Shown here piece by piece: positions 25,206-37,600 of a stretch of 64,000 bases of DNA. The stretch comes from Sclerodactyla briareus (taxonomy: Eukaryota > Echinodermata > Holothuroidea > Dendrochirotida > Sclerodactylidae). The notes beneath the pieces were generated by a model, which saw only the letters and a list, made by a program, of their open reading frames with translations, searched no databases and had not been told where the DNA came from. Both the position numbers and the translations under genes were made by a program. The stretch is from contig JAODTK010002054.1 in assembly GCA_026419785.1 (NCBI GenBank), forward strand, positions 79,501-143,500, in the 5' to 3' direction. Each line of letters opens with the position of its first letter. The stretch's first letter is position 1.

Positions 25206-26585
25206 TAACAAATGATACTACCACCTAAATGTTACCACACTCAAAACTGTTCAAATTCCTAATAAAAGACATTGATTACTATGTACCATAACAAGCCATG
25301 ATAGAACGAGGAAACCATTAGATTAAGTACGCTCTGGTTCAATCCCAACATTTTTCATCCCGCCCGTAACCTGGTCAATTACTGAAAGCGCTCCAACACA
25401 TCGACCAACACATTTTTCCAGCTATTCGAAACGAATGGCCGGTAATCTTGTTTTAGCAATCGCTCTCCCCGCCGCGAAAAATGACTCTACACAGTAAACA
25501 AACCAGCCCGGCGCTGATCGCGACAAACCTCAACAATTATTGATTTTGAGACCATGCGTGGCATAAAATGGTACGGGAAACGGGGAGGAAAAAATTGACC
25601 AGCCATGTTCTACGAGGAATGAAGGGAGAAGACCGGCAGGCTGGGTCCTGCACATATCTTGGCTTGTTTTGGCAGGAAAATGCCAGACAACTTCGCAGGT
25701 TCCCCGAGACGGAGTAATATTACCAGAAAGCGGCCATAAGCTCAAGACGTTTTATGTTTGCCAGTCAGCGAGGAATGTTTATAATAAAAACGGTTTTTGC
25801 AGACTAATGCGACGCCTCCCGATGAGGGTGTATCCTGGGTTTTGGTGATCGGTGAATAGAGGAAACTAATCAGAACCGGAGAAGTTTACATCTAGAATAA
25901 TTTGAAAAGAAGGTGAGCAGGAAGAAGAGCGGAAGCCTCTTGCCTCCATGTGGTGGGCAGAAGTTGAGCATTAGTTCTAACATTTTTCAGGAGGAAATTC
26001 AGTTCAAACTCTATAATATTCCAACCAATCTGACAATGAGGTGTGCTCACAAGGTTAGATCCTGGTATTCAAGTTCTTGAATGACAGCTAGCATCTGCAC
26101 AGTGTAGACGCAACACAGACAGAGGACAAAAGATGCAAATATGTCCTTTGTCCAATTGTTCTCCCAGGGGATGACAATAGAGTCAATTTGCATTTTTAAC
26201 ATCATCTGAGGTTAAATTATGATCATTCTACTGTACATTTTCACATTTTCTGTACCTTGCTAGGCCTTACGGCCAACAGGCTTTTCAGGACACTGCTTCA
26301 ATTCCATGGATGAAGCCTTCCGAGTGTTGAGGTGGCTCCATCGTAAGCGCTTTCCTTGCTGTGTTGGAAGTATAGTATTGCATTGGGCGTTCCTTCCTTG
26401 CGTGGCTCTAAAATTCACTGACAACAGACTATTTTATTACTACCAATTTAGAACGTGCAAACTGTGTACACAAGTTTTAGCAGTCTGTTTACCAGTGACA
26501 ATTTGATTGCTGTTCTCACGCCAATCTACCATTTAAAGTTATCTGTGATGTTTTAGCCTTGGGGTTCAACCGTGCCCACAAAATC
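25206..26585. other. Unique stretch with clustered CpG, no gene seen
   Basis: 25350-25860 has noticeably more CpG (for example cccgccgcgaaaa and cccggcgctgatcgcgac) than the flanks and no repeat relatives in the window. Minus and plus frames are short. It could be a regulatory segment near an unseen gene, but there is no promoter motif or exon to support this. Confidence 0.25.
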
Positions 26586-26798
26586 AAACTAGAAAGTGTC
26601 GGGCGGGTAAACCGCCGGGTATATATCCCCGCATCTATATTCAAGAAATTGGTGACACATGAAACGGACAATATTCGTGGAAAGAAGAATTTATAGACTT
26701 GTGAAGCGCAACGTGTAAAGGTAAATGAGGTCATTCCAGAATGCACTTGTTAATGTATGAGGCACCCCTACAGCCCCCGGACAAGGTGCGTCCTTAAT

Positions 26799-29625
26799 AA
26801 GCACATTTATTCAAGCTTCGCCTTTAACCACATGGCCACCCGGACAGAGGTCAAATTCAGGTCAGGGTCACCCACAATGCAGGTCAACAAGAATATCCAC
26901 CAATGGTGAACCATCCAGCTTTCGCAGATATTCATTCTCCGTTATAGCCAAAAAACAGTTTTTGAACCCTAAGTGACCCCGAATGACCTTTAATGATATG
27001 ACAGTTTTAGAAAATTGTTAATCTCCAGTGATACATCAACCCCAGGAGCATTTTGACATTTGATGAAACACCAGTGATATGGCGAAAAAGTACTAAAATC
27101 AGTTTTTGACCCCTAAGTGACCTTTAAGACCTTCAATACATTGGCGGTTTTTATGAAATTGGTACACTCCAGCGTGAGGCATCCACTACTAGAAGCATAT
27201 TGCATTCCAATGAAATGTCCAATGTTATTGCGAAATAGCTATTAAATTAAAATTGGACCCCTTGTAACTACGACAGTAAGTGTCGATCGAGCGGGAGTTG
27301 AGTTCCCTTCCATAAAGCACAGAAAGCTCTAGCACATATCCCAAAATAAAAACCAGTTTCTACGTTTTGCCTGTAATTCCTTGAATAAGCACATTTTATC
27401 AAGATTCGACCTTTAACCATGACCAACCCACCAGAGGCAAAGTCAGGTCAGAGGTCACACACAGGCAGGTCAACAATTATATCCCAATGGTGAACCATCC
27501 AGCCTTCGCAGATATCAATTCTCCGATATAGCCCAAAAAAAGGTTTTTGACCCCTAAGTGACCCCGAATGACCTTTAATGATATGACAGTTTTTAGGAGA
27601 ATTGTAACTCTCCAGGGATACATCCACTCTAGGAGCATTTTGCATTAAGATGACACAACAGTGCTATGGCGAAAAATGTACTAAAATCAGTTTTTGACCC
27701 CTAAGTGACCTTGAATTGACCTTCAAGGACATGGCGTTTTTTATGAAAATTTGTTACACTACATGTGAGGCATCCACTCTTAGAAGCAAATTGCATTCCC
27801 AATGAACAGTCCAAGTTATTGCGAAAAAGGTATTAAAATTGAACTTTGAACCCTTAACTACCAAAGTAAGGTCCGATCGAAGCGGGAGTTGTTGCCCTCC
27901 ATTAAGCACACAAAGCTCTATACATATCAAAACTACCAGTTTCTACTTTTTTTGCCCGTAAATCCGTAAATAAGCACAATTTATTCAAGATCGACCTTAA
28001 CCACATGACCCCCCGACAGAGGCAATTCAGGTAGAGGTCACAACATTGCAGGTCAACACTTATATCACAATGTGAACCATCCAGCCTTCGCAGATATTCA
28101 ATCTCCGATTAAGCCCAAAACAGTTTTTGACCCCTAAGGGACCCCGAATGACCTTAATTGATAGACAGTTTGTATGAGAATGTTACTCTCCATGTGATAC
28201 ATCCACTCCTAGGAGGCATTTTGCATTATGAGAACACACCCAGGTGCCTATTGCGAAAAAGTACTAAAATCAGTTTTTGACCCCTAAGTGACCTTTAAGA
28301 CCTTCAATGACATGGGCGTTTTTATAAAAATTGTTACCACTCCTGTGATGCTTCACTCTAGAAGATATTGCATTCCACTGAACATGTTCAATGTTATTGC
28401 GAAAAAGGTATAAACTTGAACTTTGACCCCTTGTAACTACCCAGTAAGTGTCCGATCGAAGCGGGAGTTGTTTCCCTCCATTAAGCACACCAAGCTCTAT
28501 CACATCTCCAAAAATAACAAGTTTATACTTTTTTGTGCCCGTTAACTCCTTAAATAAGCACATTATCAGATTCAAACCTTTATCACATGACAACACCCAC
28601 GAGGTCAAATTTAGGTCAGAGGTCAAACACATCGCAGGTCAACATGATATAGCAATGGTGAACCATCCAGCCTTCGCAGATATTCATTCTCCGATTATAG
28701 CCAAAACAGTTTATGACCCCTAAGAGACCTTGAATGACCGTTAATGGCATATGACAGTTTTTATGAGGAATGTTACTCTCCAGTGATACATCCACTCTAG
28801 GAGCATTTTGCATTCTGATGAACACACCCAGTGCTATTGGCGAAAAAGTACTAAAATCAGTTTTTGACCCCTAAGTGACCTTAATGACCTCAATGGGACA
28901 TGGCGGTTTTTATGAAAAAATGTTACACTCCAGTGAGGCATTCACTCCTAGAAGCTATGCATTCCAATGAAACATGTCCAATGTTATTGCGAAAAAGGTT
29001 ATAAATTGAAACTTTGACCCCTTGTAAAACTACAAAGTACAGTGTCACGATCGAAGCTGGAGGGAGTTGTTGCCCTCCATAACGCACACAATGCTCTATC
29101 AAATATCCAAAAAATAACCAGTTTCTACTTTTTTTGCCCGTAACTCCTTAAATAAAATAAGCACATTTATTCAAGATTCAAACTTCAACCACATGACAAA
29201 ACGACAGAGGTCAATCAGCAGTCAGAGGTCACACACTTGCAGGTCAACAATTAATCACAAGGGAACCAATCCAGCCTTCGCAGATATTCAATTCTCCGAT
29301 TATAGCCCGAAAACAGTGTGACCCCTAAGTGACCCCGAATGACTTTAATGATATGACAGATATTATGAGAAATTGTTTAATCTCCAGGGTGATACCAATC
29401 CACTCCTAGGAGGGCATTTTGCATTCTGGAGAAACACACCCAGGTGCTTATTGAGAAAAAAGTACTAAAATCTGTTTTGAACCCCTAAGGACCTTAATGA
29501 CCTTCAGGACTGCGGTCTTTCTGAAAATGTTACACTCCATTGATGAGCATCCACTCTAGAAGCATATTGCATTCCAATGAACATGTCCAGATGTTATTGC
29601 GAAAAAAGTATTAAAAAAAAAAAGT
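26799..29625 (-). repeat. Satellite-like array, about 585-600 bp monomer, about 5 copies
   Basis: The landmark aagcacatttattcaag occurs at about 26799, 27387, 27972, 28556 and 29159, giving steps of 588, 585, 584 and 603. Each monomer contains two related sub-units of about 155 bp starting 'cagtttttgacccctaagtg' and a third partner starting 'gaactttgacccc'. Between them is a block with dense AGGTCA hexamers. At 28602-28625 the order is AGGTCA, 5 bases, AGGTCA, 1 base, AGGTCA. Monomers differ by many single-base indels. Confidence 0.85.
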
Positions 29626-30387
29626 ATAAACGCATCTTTTGACTGATCAGGACAACTAGAAATGCAAATTAGTCCCACAAATTTACCCTCAGTGATCTGA
29701 ATGCTATTGAATAAATTTATCAGGGATGGGTAGTAGGTCCTATTCACAAAGTTGCGTCAAAAATCCCTAAAGGTGAAAAATAATTGCATTAATTATTCCA
29801 ATTAGCAACGAATATGTAATTAAAACACACATTTAATGACCTCAGTGATTCAACGCATTGAAATAAATTCATCGGGATCTGTTAGAAGGTCCTACTCAAC
29901 AAGTTTCGTGAGAATCCAACAAAGTGCTTTATATAAATTGCCTAATTGCTAATTGGCATACTATTATGCAAAATTAGTCATGCAAGATGACCTCCAGTGC
30001 CTCGGCCACATTAGGAGGAACTTATCGTGCAGTGATAGTTGGCCCTATTCACCAAGTTTTCATGAAAAATCCAAGGAAATTGAAATATCACATACATTAT
30101 GCTCTTAATTAGGCTACTGGCCAAAGAAATGACAACTTGAACCTCGGAGACCTCGAAAGTGGCGCCATGTTTTCGGCTCCAACAACTACCCAAACCACCA
30201 CGTTTAGTGTAAATCAACACGAACTTGAAAATTTTCGAAAAACCATGCAAATAGAGGGCAACAAATTACGATATAGCCCCATTTTCGAACTATCGAGAGT
30301 TTACTCATACGGACATGGTGTACCAAGTTTTTGGGCGATCGGATAAAGTGTTAAAGAATGAGAGCGCTACGCCTAAAGTTCCCGCGG

Positions 30388-30388
30388 C

Positions 30389-30434
<46 letters not shown>
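30388..30434 (+). repeat. (CGG)n trinucleotide run
   Basis: About 15 GGC/CGG units in a row inside the CCG-rich end of family A copy 2. The equivalent place in copy 1 (7201-7226) has only a short interrupted run. Confidence 0.9.
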
Positions 30435-30473
30435 ACACAGCCTCAAAAACATATTATCCCCGAACATACAGTG

Positions 30474-31319
30474 TTGCGGGGGATCTAATGAACGTGTATA
30501 GCACGGTCAGAACTCTACATTACAATCACTCGAGGGCCAAAAAGGGAGGAACAGTACCAGAGCCCTATTATGTATCACTGGATAGGGTTCACCTCAACTG
30601 TATATCAATGGAGTGAATCCCTCTAACGAACGAAAATGCTGAATTGAATAAAGCAATATCAGAGAAATATCGTGCTCCCCTCCCCCACTATTCTTCTCAA
30701 ATTAGTGTTATCAGTGTGTAGGGCTTAACTCACTATAGACAGTAGCGGTATAGCTTAGTAAGGCTAATCACCGCATCATCCCGAGCGGAGACGCCTCTCC
30801 CCTGTTTGCTGGGGTTCTCGGATGACAGGTAGAGTCTATCCAGTCAAAGTACATCAAGCCACACAGAGAACACTCTCGCCGCACTCCACGATTATGTTCC
30901 TGGCTCAGGATATGCGCAGTGTTCCGATGGAGCACAGGCTTTTGTTTCCGAGCTCCACGAGCATGGGCGAGTTCAGGTTTCCTTCCCGTCGTTCAGAAAA
31001 ATGTAGGGACGGTGGAAGAATGGAGTGCTTTTTCAAGAGCTTTGGTCTCTCTGACAAGAAAGACCAACTAACAAAAGCCTAAAACCAGAAAAATGGAAAA
31101 TTTTCAAAAATTGCTACTTGTAACGGATACGCAAGAAGGACTCAAGCCTTGGTGTGCTCAGCTTTGAATTATAAAACAAGATAACCTACCTCACTGGCAC
31201 TCAAAATAAGCTCCAGGTTATTGGTAAATGTTAAATAAGTTGCCAGCTATCCTTATTTCTCTGTGAAAAATGCCCAGGCTCTCAGGAATCTTGGAAGGGG
31301 CATTAGGATATTGCAAATA
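30474..31319. other. Unique DNA with one 86-codon frame
   Basis: The plus frame at 30822-31082 begins with an ATG and ends in TAA, and its lower half is rich in charged residues (FRFPSRRSEKCRDGGRMEC). No family is recognised. The 30730-31020 stretch is richer in CpG than its surroundings. It might be a small exon, but support is weak. Confidence 0.2.
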
Positions 31320-31612
31320 CAAGAAAATCGCCTAAATTGCAAATTGACCTCCAATGACCTCCACATTAGGTTCCTATAGTCCCTACCCACCAAGTGTGGT
31401 TCAAATCCCAACTACCGTGAAAAATTTTGCTTTCGAACTCAATCCGAGATTTAACTAGGCCTACCACTGGGCTACCAAGTTTCAGCCCTCCGATACAACG
31501 TTAAAGAGTTTTGCGCTACGCCTAAAGTGCCGGCGGCGGCCGGAGGACCGGGACGGCGGCGATACACACCCAAAAACATAATATCCTCGAACACTTTAAG
31601 TCGCGGGGATAA
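31320..31612 (-). repeat. Family A repeat, CCG-end fragment
   Basis: On the minus strand from 31612: 'cgacttaaagtgttcgagga', 'tattatgtttttgggtgtgt', then a gc-rich stretch of CCG blocks, then 'cactttaggcgtagcgcaaa' and 'gaaacttggtagcccag'. Same orientation as copy 2. Only the end is present. Confidence 0.7.
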
Positions 31613-31639
31613 ATGAGCAGAATCTAGAAGCATCATGGG

Positions 31640-32530
31640 AGGTGGCTATAGGGGGCTACAGACCTAAGTGTTTTACATATAAACGACACTAACCAGTGAC
31701 CAGGTCCAATTTCCAATTTATTTGGACTGAATGATGAACATATCTCGCCAACTACAAAGGGTGTGATTAGTGACTAATGAAAAATTCAAACAAATTAGGC
31801 AAATTAGAAAATACTTGCCCTCACGTGGACACCTTCCCTAACTTTAAGTATATCAGGACCAAAGGGGAACCACTAATGTGGACCAACAAATTTCATTGGA
31901 GATCAATAAATTTACAAACTTCCATCTTCTATATAAGACACATTAAATGACCTCCAATGACCTCAGCTAACATTTTAAATCACTCGATAATGGAGGGAGA
32001 TGACATCTGCAAGTCACTTGGAAATCCCAACAAACTTCCAAAATTTGCATAGTTGAATGCAATTAGACACATTGAATCATCTCAAATTTATTTTGAAATT
32101 TTCATGAGACTGAATGAAGGCCATATCCACCGAGTTCCTTGATAATTATGATAAATGAAATTTAGCATAAAGTATGCAAATTCACTTAATTAGCAAGATA
32201 CTTAATTTGCATAATTTAGGCTGTAAATCTAATGAGTTTGTCCACCAAATATTCTGTAACTTTGTGTCAAGCCACATCAGCATAGCCCCCATGTGCTGTC
32301 CATATTTTTGCTAATGACAGCAAATTGCTCAAGTCAAAAATAGCTAATCTAAGTAGGCTAATTTCTCTATATAATTAGTGGCTGTTCCTTTGAAGTCAGT
32401 CTTACAGATCTGGAGAAAATCCTGTTGACGTAAGTGTGACATACTCACATGCACATCAATATGCAGTCACACACACATATACCCCCAAGTGATCGATAAG
32501 TCCCTTACTGAACTTCATTCAGACAAGACA
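31640..32530 (+). repeat. Family B repeat, copy 1
   Basis: A series of diverged modules of the form 'ccaccaagttt.atgaaaatcc', 'gcaaattagg' and 'tgacctc.a.tgacc', ending in an ACAC-rich tract and 'aagtcccttactgaacttca'. The same order and end are found at 44240-45250 and, for the end alone, at 1-125. No frame is open through it. Confidence 0.65.
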
Positions 32531-33374
32531 AAAAGAAGAAGCATGGCCGCTACAATATTTACATCCCCAAATTCTGCTCAAATTAAAACACTAGCCTACA
32601 CAAAGTTCCACTATTCATCCAACGGCATTCAATTTAATTATTATAAAAATGTTGGCTGTCACAAATACAATGTTTCTGGATTGCCCCTCAGTGGGGGTTC
32701 CATACAGCAATTTAATTAAGATGAAACCAAAATATATCGCTACACATGGATGACCGAAAGTGGTTGGTCTCACGTCTGAATTATCAGAATGGCTGTCTGT
32801 CACCTCTCAATTAGTCCTTGCAGTCTCCATATGGACTGAAACTACTTCAAATGAATCACTCCTCTGTTACTTCTCTCCTGTGAATCTTCTTAGTGACATC
32901 TTCCTGTCAGCGATTGAGGAATCGGTGTTTGAACTTTGCAGCAGCTGGCATGCACATACCGAGTTCATCTATGAGAACCGGCACACACTGCGGCGAAGGC
33001 AAACCCTCCGAGCAAGCAAGTTCAATAGAACGTTGACTAGATAGAGGAACCAGCACATGCAGGGGTGGATCCAAGATTCCAAGAGTGAGTGGGGCAGACA
33101 GGATTTCTTTACCTGGAATCACAGAAATAGCACCTCCGAGCAGTTTGGGCTTAATATACTCAATTCTCCTATTTAGACTTTTTTCTCCAACAACACTTCC
33201 TCGAAAGTATTTCAGATTCAAAATAATCTTACCAAAAAGCTTCTAAGGCCAAAAGTAGTCCGAAGTCCGGTCTCTATAGGGGTAATATGCACGAAAAATT
33301 CTTGGAATCTAGTAGCTTGTGAAGTTTCGGCTGGCATAATATGGGATGGTGGAGGTGGCCAGCTCCAGGCCAGA
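32531..33374. other. No gene seen
   Basis: Short frames on both strands (a 104-codon minus frame at 32907-33221 is the longest) without motifs or splice pairs. Confidence 0.45.
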
Positions 33375-33428
33375 CAATTATGCCAGATCAAGCTAGCTGG
33401 TAGATGGCATACTGCGCAGGTTAGTGGT
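33375..33428 (+). repeat. Short dispersed repeat F, copy 1
   Basis: Matches 34624-34678 over 'caattatgccagatc..gctagct', 'ggcatactgc.cagg' and 'agtggt', about 54 bases in the same orientation and 1.25 kb apart. Confidence 0.6.
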
Positions 33429-33519
33429 AAAACTAACGTTGAGTTTTTTTTCTGAGTATCTTCACCAACTCCAGGAGCCCTCTAGAAATTAAATTCATAA
33501 ACTCACTGTTTGTGAATTT

Positions 33520-33801
33520 GTGAGCTTACGATACTACCCATATTATTGCACTATGCACACCACCCATGCCTTGAATCTAGCAAGCGGTTTTACAGTAGTC
33601 GGGTGGCAACCCTATCGTCCTTTTTATTTTGCCAGTCGAACGTTGAAGTTAAGGAACATCTTGGCTCACGAATTGATTTTTCTTGCTCGTGATCTTGAGG
33701 CCCAGAGGGTAAAACCCCCGGAAGCTCTGGAAGCCTATTGTGCTCCAAATACTTTGCCCGGGTATGAGGAATACTTGCACACTTTCAAACATGGGGTGTA
33801 A
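33520..33801 (+). CDS. Unidentified open frame, possible exon
   Basis: Open for 94 codons from the stop before 33520 to TAA at 33799-33801. The composition looks protein-like, with an amphipathic segment (LKLRNILAHELIFLARDLEA) followed by a proline/glutamate-rich tail and GYEEYLHTFKHGV. There is no ATG at the left edge, since the frame begins with GTG. An acceptor or donor is not obvious. I do not recognise the family. It could be a piece of a decayed gene or retroelement between the two F repeats, or chance. Confidence 0.15.
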   Translation: MSLRYYPYYCTMHTTHALNLASGFTVVGWQPYRPFYFASRTLKLRNILAHELIFLARDLEAQRVKPPEALEAYCAPNTLPGYEEYLHTFKHGV

Positions 33802-34623
33802 CTTCTGACACAGCTATTGCATTGAGTGGCATTTCTATCGTCAATGTGAATCTGTCACCACCACATGTTGAGACGCTTACAGACACTAGGCGCATACGCC
33901 GGCCAGGGACAAGGAGGGGAGGGGTGAAAGCTTTGATGAACAGGCGATCCATGACATTACTGTAGGTAATCTCACTCGTCCAAGCAGTTTTACCTGCCCT
34001 GGGCTGGTGGGTGGGGTATGTCAAAGCCTGGATGTGGTGCTGGCACGAGTCGATGAAAATTTTTTGTGAAGGTAATTTTGCCCTGTGAAGTCGGTCAGGC
34101 CAATAACCTCTCCATCACAGGGGGTGCCTTGCAAAAGATGTGTTTTTTGCCATGTGATGTCACAATGTTGAGAGACTGGTCAAACACACCACCGCCAAAC
34201 AAAAAGGTCCCAAGCCCTGGTCACTCACACTGTAACAATAACCATAATGATAAAGATGAAATTAGATAGTTACACAATAGCAACAAAAGCCCACATTATA
34301 GCCGCTCAGAGCTCTATAGGCTGAGACGTTATGGGTATTAGAACAATAACTGATTGGTCAGCAATTTTACCGTTCAGTTTTTCGGAGAGCAACATATTGG
34401 ATGTGGAATTTTCCGTACCTCAAAATCACTGTAATCGCTGTAGAAAACTGTGCAAACTTTTTGCATGCCGAAAATTAAACCCTCAAAATACTTTTGCGCT
34501 AAAAAAACAACCACTTTGGTCCTGTATCATAAGAAGTTAATCTAATGCGCTCTGACTAACAGCTTGGTTAACGTTTCAGTGGCAATAATTTCTGATGACA
34601 TATGTCGCCACCTTCAGGCGCTA

Positions 34624-34678
34624 CAATTATGCCAGATCCGGCTAGCTATTATGTGGGCATACTGCACAGGTCAGTGGT
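34624..34678 (+). repeat. Short dispersed repeat F, copy 2
   Basis: Partner of 33375-33428. Upstream, 'cgccaccttcaggcg' replaces the 'ggtggccagctcca' of copy 1, so similarity is confined to the core. Confidence 0.6.
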
Positions 34679-37600
34679 GAATGTAAGTGTCCTTTGCCAA
34701 TAAATTGCCATGGCAGTGGAGTCCATTTTTCCATTTTTTTCAGATAGTTGCTTCTAGGACTTTCCTGAGTGTGTGAAGCGTGGACACTGGATTTCTTTCT
34801 CCTTGCACTGACTACTGATTGGGATCAAATTAAGCAGTTTGCTTTCAGCATACAGCAGTAGATTTTATTCTAAAAGTCTTTGGTATTAACTCCCTGGATG
34901 TTTGTAGGCTAGCATACTGCATCTCTCAATGATAAGAGCAAAGTGCACTGGACTGAAATAATTGTGGTTCATTCTTGCAGACATGAAGGTACCCTACCTA
35001 TCATGTGGCCCGCCTTTTGAGTTCATTGTCACCCAGCAGCACCCCATGCTACTTATATTGGTAATTCATGTAATGTTCGTGTAAGCCATTCCCTGTTTTG
35101 ATATACTGACCCCGCGCCGGCGCCCCGTGCATAATTAGCACCTGCTTGTGGTTGCCCTGATGTTATTCCAGTGATGCCATCAGTTGGTTGATGACTGGCA
35201 GGGCTCATTAGGACTAATTTACAGGCTTGACTTTCACTTGAATGTTTTGGAGGGTTCCGCTGCCATGGTGGTAGCTTCTGGGGCATTTCCCGCAGTAACA
35301 AGGTAAATGCAGTATATTTGGTGCGCCCCTAGAGTCATAAAACCGCTATTTGCCAACTCTATGGGTGAGTTTTAGATATTGCACAAATCTGAAGTGATTT
35401 GTGAATCCATGAACACGTACCCGCACCCGCAATTACGCCATATAACGAGCCATCTGGCTATTCACATAGTACCACCGTGCTGCAACCCCAATCACCCCAC
35501 CCTTCTCATTTTGCAAGTCGAAGACTTACGCGATGGCGATCGTGAAAGAAATGAAACTCCTTCGAATCCACCCAATCGTATGGTATACCAATCCCAAAAC
35601 TGGGGAACCCCCTAGTCCGACAGGACAATATTTCTGAAAAGCTCAACTTGAGCGATGGAGAGACTCGGGAAAGATGAAATTCTGAGTATAATGGATAGCC
35701 ATATACTCAAAGAACTTGACACTTTGACTAGCAAAATGATAAGGGCGATTGGGGTTGCCAACCGGTACTCTGTGAAATAGCCAGATGCTTGGTATATGGC
35801 ATAAGGCATAATGGGGTGCGGGGTCAATAAGGGGTAGGTAGAGTTAGTGAAATAGATGGAGGATTCTTCGATTGACAGTAGATAGGGTTCAACCATCTGG
35901 TATACAGGAGGAGGGGGAAGGGGGTGCTGCACTTTTGTGCAATATAACATGGAGAGGCACTGTCAATTCTTGTCTCCACTTCTCCAAAAGGGGCCCAAGA
36001 CTCCTGCTTCAAATCCCGCATGAACTATCGACGATTGATTTCAGCGCATTTTTCCACGTGCCACACGAGGACTGTCAAATTTATGTTTCCACTCACATAC
36101 GTAGTTTCGACAAAACTCTAAATCAAACTGGACATAATGTATGGTAACATCCAATGAACTATTCATATAGAGCACTGTTAGAAATGTCAATGATTCTAGG
36201 TTAACACTCTTCCACATATTGACATCACCCCAACCAGGTATAATCCCATGTGAATGCCATTCTCATCAATGTCAAAATGCTTCAAATTAGTAAACATGTC
36301 AACCCACTGTCGCCCCAATAACACAGCCCATTTGCTTTGTAACATAGGCTGACTAGTGACTACCTTACCTGTAATCACGTCACACACCAAGCAGATACTA
36401 TAGGCAGGCACAGTTGGTATTCCACAAAATCTATCAAAAGACTCTCATTGGGAGACACAAAACTAGGTATGGGTATAGTGCTGAACACACACACAGTCTC
36501 ACACACACACGCACACACACACATCACTGAGAAACTTTCTGAACTTATCCAGTTGGGACGAAAATCCGAATAGAGGGGTGTTTTAATATTGCATTGCCTT
36601 CCCACCGCACTATTTTATACGGGTGGAAGCTAGACTGAAACACAACACGCCAGGAATAGAAGAAAACGAGGAACAGTGGTCATGTTTTAGCTTATTTACC
36701 AGTGAACATCGCATGTATAAAGATACAATATTATACAGCCAGTGGTGGAATTTTGGTAAAAAATCTATGTTTATTTTATAGGTAAGGACCATGGTAAATA
36801 TTGTTATATTAGGTCTAATGTGAGCCTATGTTAAATTTCATTGTCAGTCTACTGTCTACTCATTTGCATACACTTTAAAGGTTTCTTCGCGAGTGCCCAA
36901 GCATGATTTAACTAGCCAGCGGGGGCAACATCAAATCCTCCGACGAGAGTCAAAGGTTCCCTTAGAGGGTCCCATTGTCTGAGTCTTGACACATGGATCT
37001 CGCCCTACCCCCTCCCCCCACAATCATCATTCTTGGCCAATTCTATTTCCTTTTTTTTCCAGGCTGGAGTTGTTGACAATGGCCCTGTAAGCTTCAAAAT
37101 CCCCCCAGAATTTACTATTATGTTTTCCATGCGTAGGGCCCACCTTTGAATCAGTGGATTTCTATGAAGCTATGCAAATTTTAGGTAGCCACTCGCGTGA
37201 CTCTATGGATGCCATATCAATTCAAGCAATCCTCACTTTTTGGTGGATTGTACCTATTTATAGTGACTTCTATAGAGTATTGGGAGAATGAATAGTTTTC
37301 TGCCTCGGTTATAGTTTAGAATAATATTTCTGTACACTGCAGTTATTGTACACGTTCAGTATTGTGTTATCTGTGTGAACCCTTTTGACACCTGTATATA
37401 TAATACTTTTGACAATGGGTTCAAGAAGCCACATCAGGCTCATAAAAGAACCGTAACCATGGGAATGTGGATGAACACTGGCTACAACTTAACGATATTG
37501 AAGCAGGGGTGTAACCAACCCCATCCTGCTCCCAAAACGGCCATTTTACATCCCCATCTAATGGATGATCAGCGAGCTCCTGGGTATGGCCACTTTCCAG

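Larger units (their letters stand above)
26586..30473 (-). repeat. Family A long repeat, copy 2 (expanded)
   Basis: Read on the minus strand from 30473, it shows the same order as copy 1: terminal cactgtatgttcggggat, CCG tract, 'tggtacaccatgtccgtatg', a 'ccgaaaacatggcgcc' module, AT-rich modules, the monomer array, 'ggacgcaccttgtccggggg', and a distal block with 'gcgggatatatac'-like and 'cccgcccgacactttctag' sequence. It is about 3.9 kb against 2.1 kb for copy 1, mainly because the array holds about five monomers instead of two. No coding frame is supportable. Confidence 0.8.

Noticed and set aside
28270..28632. 120-codon minus frame in the monomer array
   Set aside because: It is part of the tandem monomer, does not stay open in the neighbouring monomers and shows no domain.
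7940..29625. CRISPR array
   Set aside because: Monomers are about 585-600 bp with no short identical repeats separated by unique spacers, and the DNA is eukaryotic in character.
33520..33801. Retroelement gag or reverse transcriptase
   Set aside because: No recognisable motif of any polymerase or capsid; kept only as an unidentified open stretch.
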